Below are positions 1-11,003 of a stretch of DNA of 64,000 bases, one piece after another. Where the stretch lies: positions 434,001-498,000 of the forward strand of contig NZ_JBHTDE010000002.1 in the NCBI RefSeq assembly GCF_042666655.1. The letters run 5' to 3'. The stretch is from Paracraurococcus sp042666655. GTDB lineage: Bacteria > Pseudomonadota > Alphaproteobacteria > Acetobacterales > Acetobacteraceae. Below the pieces are notes generated by a model. That model was not told the DNA's origin and made no database searches. It worked only from the letters and a program-made list of their open reading frames with translations. Made by a program: the position numbers and the translations under genes. Each line of letters opens with the position of its first letter. Within the stretch, counting starts at the first letter, position 1.

Positions 1-1399
<1,399 letters not shown>

Positions 1400-1501
1400 G
1401 GGGGCATTCCGGTCGTCAGCGTGAAACAGGGGCGCAGTCGGGCGACTGGCAGGATTCTGGCGTCGCGGCGGCGACGTGGGCTGCCGGCAGGGCAGGGCGC
1501 A

Positions 1502-1762
1502 TCATCCCCGCTGCTCCTCCCGCCGCGCCGCCAGCAGCAGCGGCGGCAGCAGCGCATGGCTGGCCAGGATGAGCAGGACGGAGGGGAGCGGCTCCCCCGG
1601 CGAGGCATAGGCGGCGCTGATCGTGTTAAAGACGAGGCTGAGGCCGAAGGCACGCCAGGCCGCCTGGCGCGGCGGTGCCATCCGTTTCATCAGCATGGCC
1701 AGCAGGGCCAGCGAAAGCCCGGTCCAGGACAGCGCCAGCAGCGCGATGAAGACCAGCGTCAT
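1502..1762 (-). CDS. Small hydrophobic membrane protein
   Basis: This encodes an 86-residue protein beginning MTLVFIALLALSWTGLSLAL. Two or three hydrophobic segments are visible, at about residues 2-25, 38-52 and 60-78, with basic residues around position 26-33 and at the C-terminus. It should therefore sit in the inner membrane. The start is chosen because its ATG overlaps the TGA of the upstream LysE-type exporter gene by four bases (ATGA), which implies translational coupling. A longer frame that runs back into the exporter gene is a shadow. No family is recognised. The coupling suggests a small partner of the exporter, but that is inference only. Confidence 0.7.
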   Translation of the reverse strand: MTLVFIALLALSWTGLSLALLAMLMKRMAPPRQAAWRAFGLSLVFNTISAAYASPGEPLPSVLLILASHALLPPLLLAARREEQRG

Positions 1763-2394
1763 GCCGTGCGTCCTTGCATCGCCAATTTCATCGCCAGCAG
1801 CCCGAGCGCGGCACCCAGCACCCATCGCTGTGCCGCCAGCCAGGCGGGGCGGGTACCGAGGAAGCGGGCGGTGGCCGCCGCACCCCAGACCAGGATCGCA
1901 TCGAAGGCCGTGCAGACGACGATTTGGATGGCGCCGAGCAGTGCCGCCTGCAGGAAGACGTGGCCGGCCGTGGCATCGATGAACGGCGGCAGCACTGCCA
2001 TGTAGAACAGCGCGACCTTGGGGTTCAGCGCCGCCGTGGCGAAGCCGACTGCGAAGAGCCGCGCCGCTGGTTCCCGCGGCATCGGCCGGGGCGCGAACAG
2101 CGGCTGGCCGCCCGGCCGCAGGCATTGCCAGGCGAGGAACAGCAGATAGGCCGCGCCGCCGAGACGCAGCACGTCCCAGGCATAGGGCACCGCCATCAGC
2201 GCCGCGGTGATGCCGGCCGCGGCCGCCAGCATGATCGCCAGCGACCCCGCCTGGCAGCCAACGAGCGAGACCATGCCTGCCCCCGTGCCCTGCGCCAGCG
2301 AGCGGGAGACGAGGTAGAGCATGTTCGGCCCCGGCGTCAGCGCGAGGCCGAGCGACAGGGCGGCGAAGACCAGCAGCGTCTCGGCGGCAGGCAT
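1759..2394 (-). CDS. LysE/RhtB-family amino-acid exporter
   Basis: This is a 211-residue inner-membrane exporter of the LysE/RhtB type, a family that moves amino acids or their analogues out of the cell. The N-terminal helix followed by the family hallmark TPGPNMLYLVSRSLAQG is at about residues 20-37. Roughly six hydrophobic segments follow, and the length is typical for the family. The substrate cannot be read from the sequence. The start ATG lies three bases after the stop of the SDR gene, and its stop overlaps the start of the small membrane protein. It therefore looks like the middle gene of a carA-SDR-exporter-small protein-carB transcription unit. Confidence 0.92.
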   Translation of the reverse strand: MPAAETLLVFAALSLGLALTPGPNMLYLVSRSLAQGTGAGMVSLVGCQAGSLAIMLAAAAGITAALMAVPYAWDVLRLGGAAYLLFLAWQCLRPGGQPLFAPRPMPREPAARLFAVGFATAALNPKVALFYMAVLPPFIDATAGHVFLQAALLGAIQIVVCTAFDAILVWGAAATARFLGTRPAWLAAQRWVLGAALGLLAMKLAMQGRTA

Positions 2395-2397
2395 GGC

Positions 2398-3156
2398 TCA
2401 GCCGTTGACGGAAAATCCGCCATCCACCGGAATGGCGACGCCGGTGATAAAGGCGCTGGCGTCCGAGCCGAGGAAGGCGGCGATGCCCTCGAAATCGGCC
2501 GGGTCGCCCCAGCGGCCCTTCGGCGTACGGGCCATGACGTTGTCGTTCAGCCCGGCCATGTCGCTACGCGCCTTGCGGGTCAGGTCGGTGTCGATCCAGC
2601 CCGGCAGCAGACAGTTCACCGTGATGCCGTCCGGGCCCCAGGCCACCGCCATCGACTTGGTCATCTGCACCACGCCGCCCTTGGAGGCGCCATAGGCCGC
2701 ATGGAAGGGCAGGCCGAAGATCGACAGCATCGAGCCGTTGTTGATCACTCGCCCATGGCCACCCGCCTTCAGGTGCGGATGCGCCGCCTTGCTGGCCAGC
2801 ATCGCGCTGGTCAGGTTCGTCGCGATTACCTTGTGCCAGTCTGCCAGGTCATAGACTTCCGGCCGGTTGCGAATGTTGATCCCGGCATTGTTGAGCAGGA
2901 TGTCCAGCCGGCCGAAGCGGGCGACGCAGGCGGCCACCATGGCGTTGACGCTGGCCTCGTCGGTCACGTCGACCAGCGTGCTATCCGCCTCGGCGCCCAG
3001 CGCACGAAGCTCGGCCACCGCCGCCGCGTTCTTCTCCGGATTGCGGCCGGCGACCATCACCGCCGCGCCGGCCTTGGCCAGGCCTCGTGCCAGGCCGAGC
3101 CCGATGCCGCCGTTGCCGCCGGTGACGAGCCCGATGCGCCCCTTCAGATCGAACAT
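2398..3156 (-). CDS. SDR-family NAD(P)-dependent oxidoreductase
   Basis: This is a 252-residue classical short-chain dehydrogenase/reductase. Visible motifs are the cofactor-binding TGGNGGIG at residues 12-19, NNAG at 89-92, and a catalytic set of N114, S142, Y155 and K159 (YGASK). The C-terminal segment ends in the typical PVDGGFSVNG. It resembles the gluconate 5-dehydrogenase / 2-deoxy-D-gluconate 3-dehydrogenase group, but the substrate is not determined by sequence. It starts only five bases after the carA stop, so it is probably co-transcribed with carA. A role in pyrimidine or arginine synthesis is not obvious. Family assignment is firm and substrate unknown. Confidence 0.93.
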   Translation of the reverse strand: MFDLKGRIGLVTGGNGGIGLGLARGLAKAGAAVMVAGRNPEKNAAAVAELRALGAEADSTLVDVTDEASVNAMVAACVARFGRLDILLNNAGINIRNRPEVYDLADWHKVIATNLTSAMLASKAAHPHLKAGGHGRVINNGSMLSIFGLPFHAAYGASKGGVVQMTKSMAVAWGPDGITVNCLLPGWIDTDLTRKARSDMAGLNDNVMARTPKGRWGDPADFEGIAAFLGSDASAFITGVAIPVDGGFSVNG

Positions 3157-3161
3157 GTTTC

Positions 3162-4553
3162 TCAGCTCCCCTTGTGCTTATCGATCAGCTCGACGAACCG
3201 GTGGAACAGGTAATGGCTGTCCGTCGGACCCGGATTGGCTTCCGGGTGGTACTGCACCGAGAAGGCCGGTCGGTCGGTCGCGGCCAGCCCCTCGTTCGAG
3301 CCGTCGAAGAGCGAGACATGGGTCACCCGCACATTGGCGGGCAGGCTGCGCTCATCGACCGCGAAGCCGTGATTCTGGCTGGTGATCTCCACCTTGCCGG
3401 TAGTCAGGTCCTTGACGGGCTGGTTGGCGCCGCGGTGGCCGCGGTCCAGCTTGTAGGTCGTGCCGCCCAGCGCCAGGCCCAGCAACTGGTGGCCGAGGCA
3501 GATGCCGAAGACCGGCACATTCTGCTCCATCACCGCGCGGATGGCCGGCACCGCATAGGCCGCCGTCGCGGCCGGATCGCCCGGGCCGTTCGACAGGAAT
3601 ACGCCGTCCGGCGCGTGCCGCAGGATCTCCTCGGCGGTCGCCGTCGCCGGCACCACGGTCACCTCGAGCCCGGCGGCGGCCAGGCAGCGCAGGATGTTGC
3701 GCTTGGCGCCGTAATCCACCGCGACCACCTTGTGCTTCGGCGCTGCCTGGGTGCCGAAGCCGGCCGGCCAGGCCCATTCGGTCTCGGACCAGGCATAGGC
3801 CTGGCGGCAGGAGACCTCCTTGGCCAGGTCCATGCCTTCCAGCCCCGGCCAACCCGCGGCCTGGGCGCGCAGCGCCGTCAGGTCGAAGCGGCCATTGGCC
3901 GGGAAGCACAGCACCCCGTTCGGCGCCCCGCCATCCCGGATGCGCAGCGTCAGCGCGCGGGTGTCGAGCCCGGCGATGCCCGGCACGTCGTGGCTCTTCA
4001 GCCAAGCATCGAGGTGCCGGGTGGAGCGGTAATTCGCCGGCTCGGTCAGGTCCTGCTTGACCACCAGACCGCGGGCGACCGGGGTCGTCGCCTCCAGGTC
4101 CTCTGGGTTGGTGCCGACATTGCCGATATGCGGGAAGGTGAAGGTGATGATCTGCCCGGCATAGGAGGGGTCGGTCAGCGTCTCCTGGTAGCCGGTCATG
4201 CCGGTGTTGAAGCATACTTCCGCCACCGCGGTGGCGCCGGCAGGGGTATGGGCGCCGAAACCGGCTCCCCAGAAGACGCTGCCATCGCCGAGGACCAGGC
4301 AAGCCGTCGCACCCTCGGGGACGGTATCGGGGGCGTTGTCTGGTTGGGGCATCGTGGTCTCCGCACGGGTCTCGGGGGCGCCGGGAAGCTCGGCGAGGGA
4401 CAGGCCGGTGGCCGCCAGGATGGCAGGCCAATGCCGGGGCGGGATGACGCGGGCCTGGCGCCACTTGCGCACCGCCTCGGTCCCGATGCTGCAACGCTGC
4501 GCCGCGGCCTCCAGGCCACCGAGCAAGGTGATGATGTCTTCGACCGTCCGCAT
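3162..4553 (-). CDS. carA: Carbamoyl-phosphate synthase small subunit with an in-frame N-terminal helix-turn-helix extension
   Basis: This is the glutaminase subunit of carbamoyl-phosphate synthetase, which hydrolyses glutamine and passes ammonia to CarB. The 463-residue frame has two parts. Residues 1-60 form a Cro-like HTH (TLLGGLEAAAQRCSIGTEAV, then a WRQARVIPPRHW stretch). From M68 onward the protein is an ordinary CarA of about 396 residues, with FNTGMTGYQE, the nucleophile Cys in VFGICLGHQ and the QYHPEANPGP His/Glu pair. There is no stop between the parts. Two starts are possible. ATG 4553 has no Shine-Dalgarno and sits about six bases after a candidate -10, which fits leaderless translation. 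ATG 4352 (M68) is preceded by GGAG at good spacing. The gene may give both a fusion and a plain CarA. Two palindromic operators lie directly upstream. The CarA identity is certain; use of the fusion start is inferred. Confidence 0.95.
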   Translation of the reverse strand: MRTVEDIITLLGGLEAAAQRCSIGTEAVRKWRQARVIPPRHWPAILAATGLSLAELPGAPETRAETTMPQPDNAPDTVPEGATACLVLGDGSVFWGAGFGAHTPAGATAVAEVCFNTGMTGYQETLTDPSYAGQIITFTFPHIGNVGTNPEDLEATTPVARGLVVKQDLTEPANYRSTRHLDAWLKSHDVPGIAGLDTRALTLRIRDGGAPNGVLCFPANGRFDLTALRAQAAGWPGLEGMDLAKEVSCRQAYAWSETEWAWPAGFGTQAAPKHKVVAVDYGAKRNILRCLAAAGLEVTVVPATATAEEILRHAPDGVFLSNGPGDPAATAAYAVPAIRAVMEQNVPVFGICLGHQLLGLALGGTTYKLDRGHRGANQPVKDLTTGKVEITSQNHGFAVDERSLPANVRVTHVSLFDGSNEGLAATDRPAFSVQYHPEANPGPTDSHYLFHRFVELIDKHKGS

Positions 4554-4559
4554 GGGACC

Positions 4560-4588
4560 GATATGTGGGAAAGCGTTTCCCAGATCAA
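4560..4588 (-). promoter_or_regulatory. Candidate carA promoter with operator 1 filling the spacer
   Basis: On the minus strand a -35-like TTGATC (4588-4583) is followed by exactly 17 bp and then a weak -10-like CATATC (4565-4560). The 17 bp spacer is itself the perfect palindrome TGGGAAA-N3-TTTCCCA (4566-4582). Six bases separate the -10 from the first carA ATG, so the transcript would be leaderless or nearly so. A repressor bound here would block RNA polymerase. The palindrome is directly visible; the promoter assignment is inference. Confidence 0.6.
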
Positions 4589-4603
4589 TCCAATTTCGTC
4601 ACT

Positions 4604-4620
4604 TGGGAAATGCTTTCCCG
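4604..4620. promoter_or_regulatory. Operator 2, second copy of the carA palindrome
   Basis: TGGGAAA-TGC-TTTCCCG repeats operator 1 with one outer mismatch. The two dyad centres (4574 and 4612) are 38 bp apart. The site lies between the divergent carA and YqeY-like genes, so it could act on either. Two matching sites suit a cooperative dimeric Cro-type regulator, and the HTH encoded at the start of carA is the obvious candidate. Confidence 0.65.
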
Positions 4621-4689
4621 CCCCATGGCGATGCCGCCGGGCCATGCTACAGCCCGCAGCCAAGCCGAACACCTGACAAGGACTGCCCC

Positions 4690-5154
4690 ATGGCCGAAGA
4701 TCTCCGCACTCGTTTCAACGCGGCGCTCAAGACCGCCATGCTGGGGCGCGACGCCGCCGCCACCTCCACCCTGCGGATGATCATCGCGAAGCTGAAGGAC
4801 ACCGACATCGCCGCCCGGCCCTCCGGCGTCACAGCGGTGCCGGATGAGCAGATCGTCGCCATGCTGCGCGGCATGGCCAAGTCCCGCCGCGAGAGCGTCG
4901 AGCTCTACCGCCAGGGCGGCCGCGAGGAACTGGCGCGGAAGGAGGAGGCGGAGATCGTGGTGATCGAGGCGTTCCTGCCACAGCAGATGGATGCCGCCGC
5001 CACCGAGGCGGCGATCCGTGACGCCATCGCCGAATCGGGCGCCTCGGGGATCAAGGAGATGGGCAAGGTCATGGCGGTGTTGCGGGCGAAGCACGCGGCG
5101 ACCATGGATCTCGGCAAGGCTGGCCCCCTGGTGAAAGCGGCCCTCGGCGGTTGA
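4690..5154 (+). CDS. GatB/YqeY domain protein
   Basis: This is a 154-residue soluble protein of the YqeY type, related to the tail domain of the GatB amidotransferase subunit. It begins MAEDLRTRFNAALKTAML and shows the family's helical LRMIIAKLKDTDIA, the KSRRESVELYRQGGREELA stretch and a C-terminal GIKEMGKVMAVLRAKHAA. The start is supported by AAGGA eight bases upstream. Proteins of this type commonly sit just upstream of dnaG and rpoD in proteobacteria, as here. The biochemical role is not established; a link to tRNA-dependent amidation is suggested only by homology to GatB. It is transcribed divergently from carA, so the palindromic operators may affect it. Confidence 0.93.
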   Translation: MAEDLRTRFNAALKTAMLGRDAAATSTLRMIIAKLKDTDIAARPSGVTAVPDEQIVAMLRGMAKSRRESVELYRQGGREELARKEEAEIVVIEAFLPQQMDAAATEAAIRDAIAESGASGIKEMGKVMAVLRAKHAATMDLGKAGPLVKAALGG

Positions 5155-5194
5155 TGCAGAGGCGGTGGCGGGCCGCTAGACTGGGCTGACCGCC

Positions 5195-7114
5195 ATGGCC
5201 CTGCCCCCGCAATTCCTCGACGAACTCCGCGCCCGCACCCCGCTGCACGGGCTGATCGGCCGCAAGGCGCGCCTCGCCCGCAACGGCCGGCAGTGGAAGG
5301 GATGCTGCCCCTTCCACAACGAGAAGTCGCCGAGCTTCTACGTCTACGACGACCATTTCCACTGCTTCGGCTGCGGCGCGCATGGCGACGCCATCACCTT
5401 CCTGATGCGGGCCGAGGGTGCTTCCTTCCCGGAAGCGGTGGAGCGCCTGGCGGCCGAGGCCGGGCTGGAAGTGCCGAAGCCCACCCCGCAGGCGGCGGCG
5501 CGGGAGAAGCGGGCGCGCGATCTTCACGGCGTGCTGGCCTTGGCCGAGGCAGCCTATCGCCGCCGGCTCTTCCTGCCGGAAGGGCGCGCCGCACTCGACT
5601 ATCTGCGCCGCCGCGGCCTGACCGACGAGACCATCGCCCGCTTCGGCCTCGGCTGGTCCGGCGAGGGCCGCGGGGCCTTGGCCGCGGAACTGAAGCCGGA
5701 GGGGATCGAGACCGGCCAGCTGGTCGCCTCCGGGCTGATGAAGCCGCGCGACCCGGACGACCCCGCCGCGGGCCTGTCCGACATGTTCTTCGGCCGGGTG
5801 ATGTTCCCGATCCGCGACCGCCGCGGCCGCACCATCTCCTTCGGCGGCCGAACCTTGGGCGACGGCCAGCCGAAATACGTCAACGGGCCGGAAACCGAGC
5901 TGTTTTCCAAACGGCGCGGTCTCTATGGCCTCGACCTGGCGCGGGAAGGGGCCTTCCGCGGCGCCCCGGTGCTGGTGGTCGAGGGCTATATGGACGTCAT
6001 CGCCCTGCACCAGGCCGGCTTCGGCGGTGCGGTCGCCCCGCTCGGCACCGCCCTGGGGGCCGAGCAGCTGGAACTGCTCTGGCAGATCTCGCCCGAGCCC
6101 ATCCTGTGCTTCGACGGCGATGGCGCCGGCGCCCGGGCCGCGGCGCGCTCGGCCGAGTTGGCGCTGCCGCTGCTGAGCCCGGAGCGCAGCCTGAAGCTGG
6201 CGACGCTGACCGGCGGGGAGGACCCCGATACGCTGATCCGCAAGGGCGGCCCCCACGCCTTCCAGCCGGTGCTGGATGCGGCCCGGCCGCTGTCGGTCGC
6301 GCTCTATGACCTGGTGACCGCCGGCAAGCCGCGCGAGACGCCCGAGCAGCGCGCCGCGCTGAGGGCCCGGCTGGAGGAGGTGGCCCGGCTCATCCCGGAC
6401 CGGATGCTAGCCGGCGAGTATCGCCGCAGCCTGCTCGACCGGTTCTTTGAGGCGGGGCGACGGCCGGCGCTGGCCGCCGGCGCCCGGCGTGCGCCCTGGA
6501 CGGGCGGTGGTTCGGGCGGCCAGGGTGGCGGGAAATGGCGGCGCGACCCGCCGATGGGCGTCCCCGGCCTGCACCGCCCATCGATCGATGCACCCAATAT
6601 CCGTCTCGACCGGGCCCGCAACCTGCTCGCCATCCTGCTGCGCCATCCGCTGCTGCTGCCGGAGGTGGAAGAGTCGTTGATGGCGCTCGACCTGCCGGAC
6701 GGGGATTGCCAGGCGTTACGAACCTCCCTCCTCGCATGGCTCGGCAAGGCGGAACTCCTTGACTCGGCAGCCCTGGCGCGCCACCTCGCCCAGGACGGTA
6801 TGGAGAATGCCGCCATCTGGGCCACCCGGGCCCCTGGGCTCTGCGCCGCGGCGCACCCCGCGGCCCAGCCCAAGGAGGCGCTGGACGGCTGGTGGCATTT
6901 CTTCGGGCTGCTGCGAGGCGAGGCGGAACTGGTCGAGGATCGGGCCGAAGCGCAAAGGCTGCTGGTGGAGACCAATGACCCGGCGGCGCAGCAGCGTCTG
7001 ATCCGCCTGTCGGAGGCACTTGCTGTCCTGCGGGGGGGCGAAGCCGACGCCTTGCCGGAAGAGGCGACCATCCGGGGGTCTCCTGGGGCACCGCGTGCGG
7101 ACACCATAGGGTAG
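5195..7114 (+). CDS. dnaG: DNA primase
   Basis: This 639-residue primase lays down RNA primers at the replication fork and works with the DnaB helicase. The N-terminal zinc ribbon is visible as CCPFH (C38, H41) and CFGCG (C57, C60). A TOPRIM catalytic core follows with VVEGYMDVI and an acidic CFDGDGAGARAA metal-binding segment. The C-terminal third is less conserved and is the expected helicase-binding region. It contains a basic, glycine-rich linker at about residues 425-455. It begins 40 bp after the YqeY-like gene and is followed after 59 bp by rpoD, the classic macromolecular-synthesis arrangement. No clear Shine-Dalgarno precedes the ATG. Confidence 0.98.
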   Translation: MALPPQFLDELRARTPLHGLIGRKARLARNGRQWKGCCPFHNEKSPSFYVYDDHFHCFGCGAHGDAITFLMRAEGASFPEAVERLAAEAGLEVPKPTPQAAAREKRARDLHGVLALAEAAYRRRLFLPEGRAALDYLRRRGLTDETIARFGLGWSGEGRGALAAELKPEGIETGQLVASGLMKPRDPDDPAAGLSDMFFGRVMFPIRDRRGRTISFGGRTLGDGQPKYVNGPETELFSKRRGLYGLDLAREGAFRGAPVLVVEGYMDVIALHQAGFGGAVAPLGTALGAEQLELLWQISPEPILCFDGDGAGARAAARSAELALPLLSPERSLKLATLTGGEDPDTLIRKGGPHAFQPVLDAARPLSVALYDLVTAGKPRETPEQRAALRARLEEVARLIPDRMLAGEYRRSLLDRFFEAGRRPALAAGARRAPWTGGGSGGQGGGKWRRDPPMGVPGLHRPSIDAPNIRLDRARNLLAILLRHPLLLPEVEESLMALDLPDGDCQALRTSLLAWLGKAELLDSAALARHLAQDGMENAAIWATRAPGLCAAAHPAAQPKEALDGWWHFFGLLRGEAELVEDRAEAQRLLVETNDPAAQQRLIRLSEALAVLRGGEADALPEEATIRGSPGAPRADTIG

Positions 7115-7173
7115 AGGGCATCGCCCAGCACCCCGTCACATGGGGCGCAGGGCGCGTCGATGGAGCGGACGGG

Positions 7174-9096
<1,923 letters not shown>

Positions 9097-9148
9097 TCAT
9101 AATGCTTCCAGGGGATTGGCTGCCGGGCGGCCAGCGACGGTGCGCCTG

Positions 9149-9712
9149 ATGGCCGAGCCCATTACCCCGGTCGCGGTCGACGTGACCTTCCTGCGCATGG
9201 ACCATGCGCCAGACGAGCGCGGGCCGAAGCTGCCGCCGGCGGCCAATGTGGTGCATGCGCGGCGCTGCAGCGTGGCCTTCTACCGCTACCTCTATCATAC
9301 GGTCGGGCACGATTATGTCTGGTGGCTGCGGCGGACCCTGCCGGATGCCGAGCTCGCCGGCATCCTCAAGGACCCGGCGGTCTCCATCCATGTGCTCTAT
9401 CAGGATGGCGAGCCGGCCGGCTTCTACGAGCTGGACCGGCGCAACCGGCCCTTCACCAATCTCGGCTATTTCGGCCTGTTGCCGCATGCCATCGGGCATG
9501 GGCTTGGCCAGGCCTTCCTGCGCCATGCCATCGACACCGCCTGGGCCGAGCATCCGCGCGGCCTGACGGTCAACACCTGCACCGCGGACCACCCGCGGGC
9601 ACTGCCCAACTATCTCGCCAGTGGATTCGCCCGCCTGCGTACGGTGCGGGAGGTCTGGCAGGTCCCGGCCCGGCTCGGCCTGCCGATCCCGGAGCGGCTA
9701 CGCCACCGCTAG
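9149..9712 (+). CDS. GNAT-family N-acetyltransferase
   Basis: This encodes a 187-residue protein with the GNAT acetyl-CoA-dependent acyltransferase layout. A central strand carries ILYQDGEPAGFYELD-like sequence, followed by a glycine-rich GLLPHAIGHGLGQAFL acetyl-CoA loop. The C-terminus has NTCTADHPRALPNYLASGF, typical of the last strand and helix of the family. ATG 9149 is chosen because a further upstream TTG (9116) gives an unconvincing basic extension. The substrate is unknown. It is only 52 bp from rpoD but no functional link is implied. Confidence 0.85.
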   Translation: MAEPITPVAVDVTFLRMDHAPDERGPKLPPAANVVHARRCSVAFYRYLYHTVGHDYVWWLRRTLPDAELAGILKDPAVSIHVLYQDGEPAGFYELDRRNRPFTNLGYFGLLPHAIGHGLGQAFLRHAIDTAWAEHPRGLTVNTCTADHPRALPNYLASGFARLRTVREVWQVPARLGLPIPERLRHR

Positions 9713-10239
9713 CCTTGGTGCCGTCGGCTGACTGCTGCCGGTGGCAGGTGCGTGATCGATTTGGATTCGCCGCTGTCTTGCGCCGGAGCCTCGCATTGGC
9801 ACCGGGCGACGCGCAGCCGGCAGGCCCGGCGCGAAACGGACCTCGAACGACCCACCGCCGGCTGCAATGCCTATCGCGCCGTCTGGTGCGGATGGGCGAG
9901 GGAAGGCGCGGTTGCTTGAGCGCGGTTCGTATCTATCTCCTGCGGATATCGCGCGGTGGCTGCGGGCGTAGGAGTCGGCACTGCGGCGGGCCGCAGCGCT
10001 CTTGCACGGAGCGGCTGAGACGGCCTGCAGCGCCCCCGCGCATCGCATCAGCGCGATCCAGAGCGATTGAAGTTGTGCCCCGCGCCATTCGGGCGCATGG
10101 TATCGCTGTCAACCCGTCTGGTTCGGCCCGTTTCGTCAGCTCTGCTAGAGCGCCGAGCCTGGTTTCCGTCCCTCATTGGCAGATTGGCCTGCCCTGCGAC
10201 GTGCGTGGGGCGGAACGCATGCTTGATGGAAATGCGACA
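9713..10239. other. Long non-coding stretch upstream of the first cold-shock gene
   Basis: These 527 bases hold no convincing gene. A short plus-strand frame from ATG 9867 to TAG 9971 reads MPIAPSGADGRGKARLLERG followed by a helical-looking tail. It continues in frame past the TAG for about 32 more codons. This might be a decayed gene, but the evidence is weak. The last 130 bases carry blocks shared with the leader of the second cold-shock gene, so part of this stretch is probably the csp promoter and 5' leader. Confidence 0.45.
10113..10215 (+). promoter_or_regulatory. Cold-shock leader, copy 1
   Basis: The region contains CCCGTCTGGTTCGGCCCG (10113-10130), then a GCCGAGCCnGGT block, then GCGTGGGGCGGAA (10203-10215), which ends 25 bases before the csp ATG. 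The same blocks in the same order occur before the second csp gene (11004-11091). Conserved leaders of cspA-type mRNAs can act as temperature-responsive RNA, so a regulatory 5' leader is the likely meaning. That function is inferred. Confidence 0.5.
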
Positions 10240-10446
10240 ATGACTACCGGCACTGTTAAGTGGTTCAATGCCACCAAGGGCTATGGCTTCATTCAGCCCG
10301 AGGATGGGACCGCTGACGTTTTCGTGCACATCTCCGATGTCCAGCGCGCCGGGCTCCAGGGCCTGAACGACGGCCAACGCGTCAGCTTCGACGTGCAGCG
10401 TGGCAAGGAAGGCAAGCTCTCCGCCGGCAACCTCAAGCTCGACTGA
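10240..10446 (+). CDS. Cold-shock protein (CspA family), copy 1
   Basis: This 68-residue single cold-shock domain protein binds single-stranded RNA/DNA and acts as an RNA chaperone. RNP-1 appears as KGYGFI (residues 13-18) and RNP-2 as DVFVHI (27-32), within the usual five-strand barrel length. It is the most divergent of the three csp copies here (Y instead of F in RNP-1; DVQRGKEG near the end). The start ATG follows GCGACA, a context close to the ACGACA before the other two copies, but has only a weak Shine-Dalgarno. It is followed by a hairpin at 10461-10483 and then by two small genes. Confidence 0.96.
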   Translation: MTTGTVKWFNATKGYGFIQPEDGTADVFVHISDVQRAGLQGLNDGQRVSFDVQRGKEGKLSAGNLKLD

Positions 10447-10460
10447 GTCTGCCTGCTCGT

Positions 10461-10483
10461 CCGGGGGCCGGCTGCGGCCCCGG
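10461..10483 (+). terminator. GC hairpin after csp copy 1
   Basis: GGGGCC and GGCCCC form the core of a stem of about nine pairs with one mismatch and a short loop, starting 14 bases after the csp stop. No T-tract follows, so it could be a weak terminator or an attenuator before the next small gene. Confidence 0.4.
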
Positions 10484-10529
10484 GCGCCTCCCACCTGCCC
10501 ATCCCGCAGCCGAAAGGCAGGAGGATCCA

Positions 10530-10742
10530 ATGTCACCTCACCGCTTCAACGTCGGGCAGAAGGTGGAATTCGTTCCGCATCGCTTCGACGGCAATGTCCC
10601 CCGCGGACTTTATACGGTGGTGCGGCAACTCCCCGGTCCGGACAATGACCGCGAATACCGGGTGAAGCATCAGCAGGATGGGCATGAGCGCGTGGTGCTG
10701 GAAAGCCAGCTCCGCAGCGGCGCCACCGGCGTTTTTTCCTGA
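10530..10742 (+). CDS. Small conserved-looking protein, function unknown
   Basis: This encodes 70 residues beginning MSPHRFNVGQKVEFVPHRFD. The pattern (F-x-VGQ-x-V-x-F, then YTVVRQLP, then EYRVKHQQDGHERVVLESQL) resembles a small alphaproteobacterial family of uncharacterised beta-rich proteins. No catalytic motif or membrane segment is visible. The start is well supported by AGGAGG close upstream. It lies between csp copies 1 and 2, on the same strand. The gene is probably real given the strong ribosome site and clean codon bias; the function is unknown. Confidence 0.78.
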   Translation: MSPHRFNVGQKVEFVPHRFDGNVPRGLYTVVRQLPGPDNDREYRVKHQQDGHERVVLESQLRSGATGVFS

Positions 10743-10755
10743 TAAGGCGGCCAGC

Positions 10756-10932
10756 GTGGCGAGACGACCGAATTACGGCCAGCAACGGGCCGAAATCAAT
10801 CGCGGCAAGCTGACCAAGCAGGCCGAAAAGCAACGCGAGCGCGAGGAAGCGGTCGCACGTCGGAAGCAGGAACGTGAGGGCGGACCACTGCCTGAAGAAC
10901 CGGCTGTCGACGACGCGAAGACCGAAGCCTGA
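10756..10932 (+). CDS. Small highly charged protein
   Basis: This 58-residue protein starts at GTG 10756, 13 bases after the previous stop. The sequence is VARRPNYGQQRAEINRGKLT followed by a helix rich in K, E and R and an acidic tail. It resembles small basic proteins of unknown function that are widespread in alphaproteobacteria (RPNY...Q...K..KQ..K pattern). It is almost certainly an extended charged helix, possibly RNA- or ribosome-associated, but that is a guess. The longer frame from 10678 overlaps the preceding gene and is rejected. Confidence 0.65.
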   Translation: MARRPNYGQQRAEINRGKLTKQAEKQREREEAVARRKQEREGGPLPEEPAVDDAKTEA

Positions 10933-11003
10933 CGCCACCACCACGCCATCCGGTGTGGTCGATATCCCGGGATGACCGGTCCGGCCAGATTTGCCGCGGT
11001 CTT

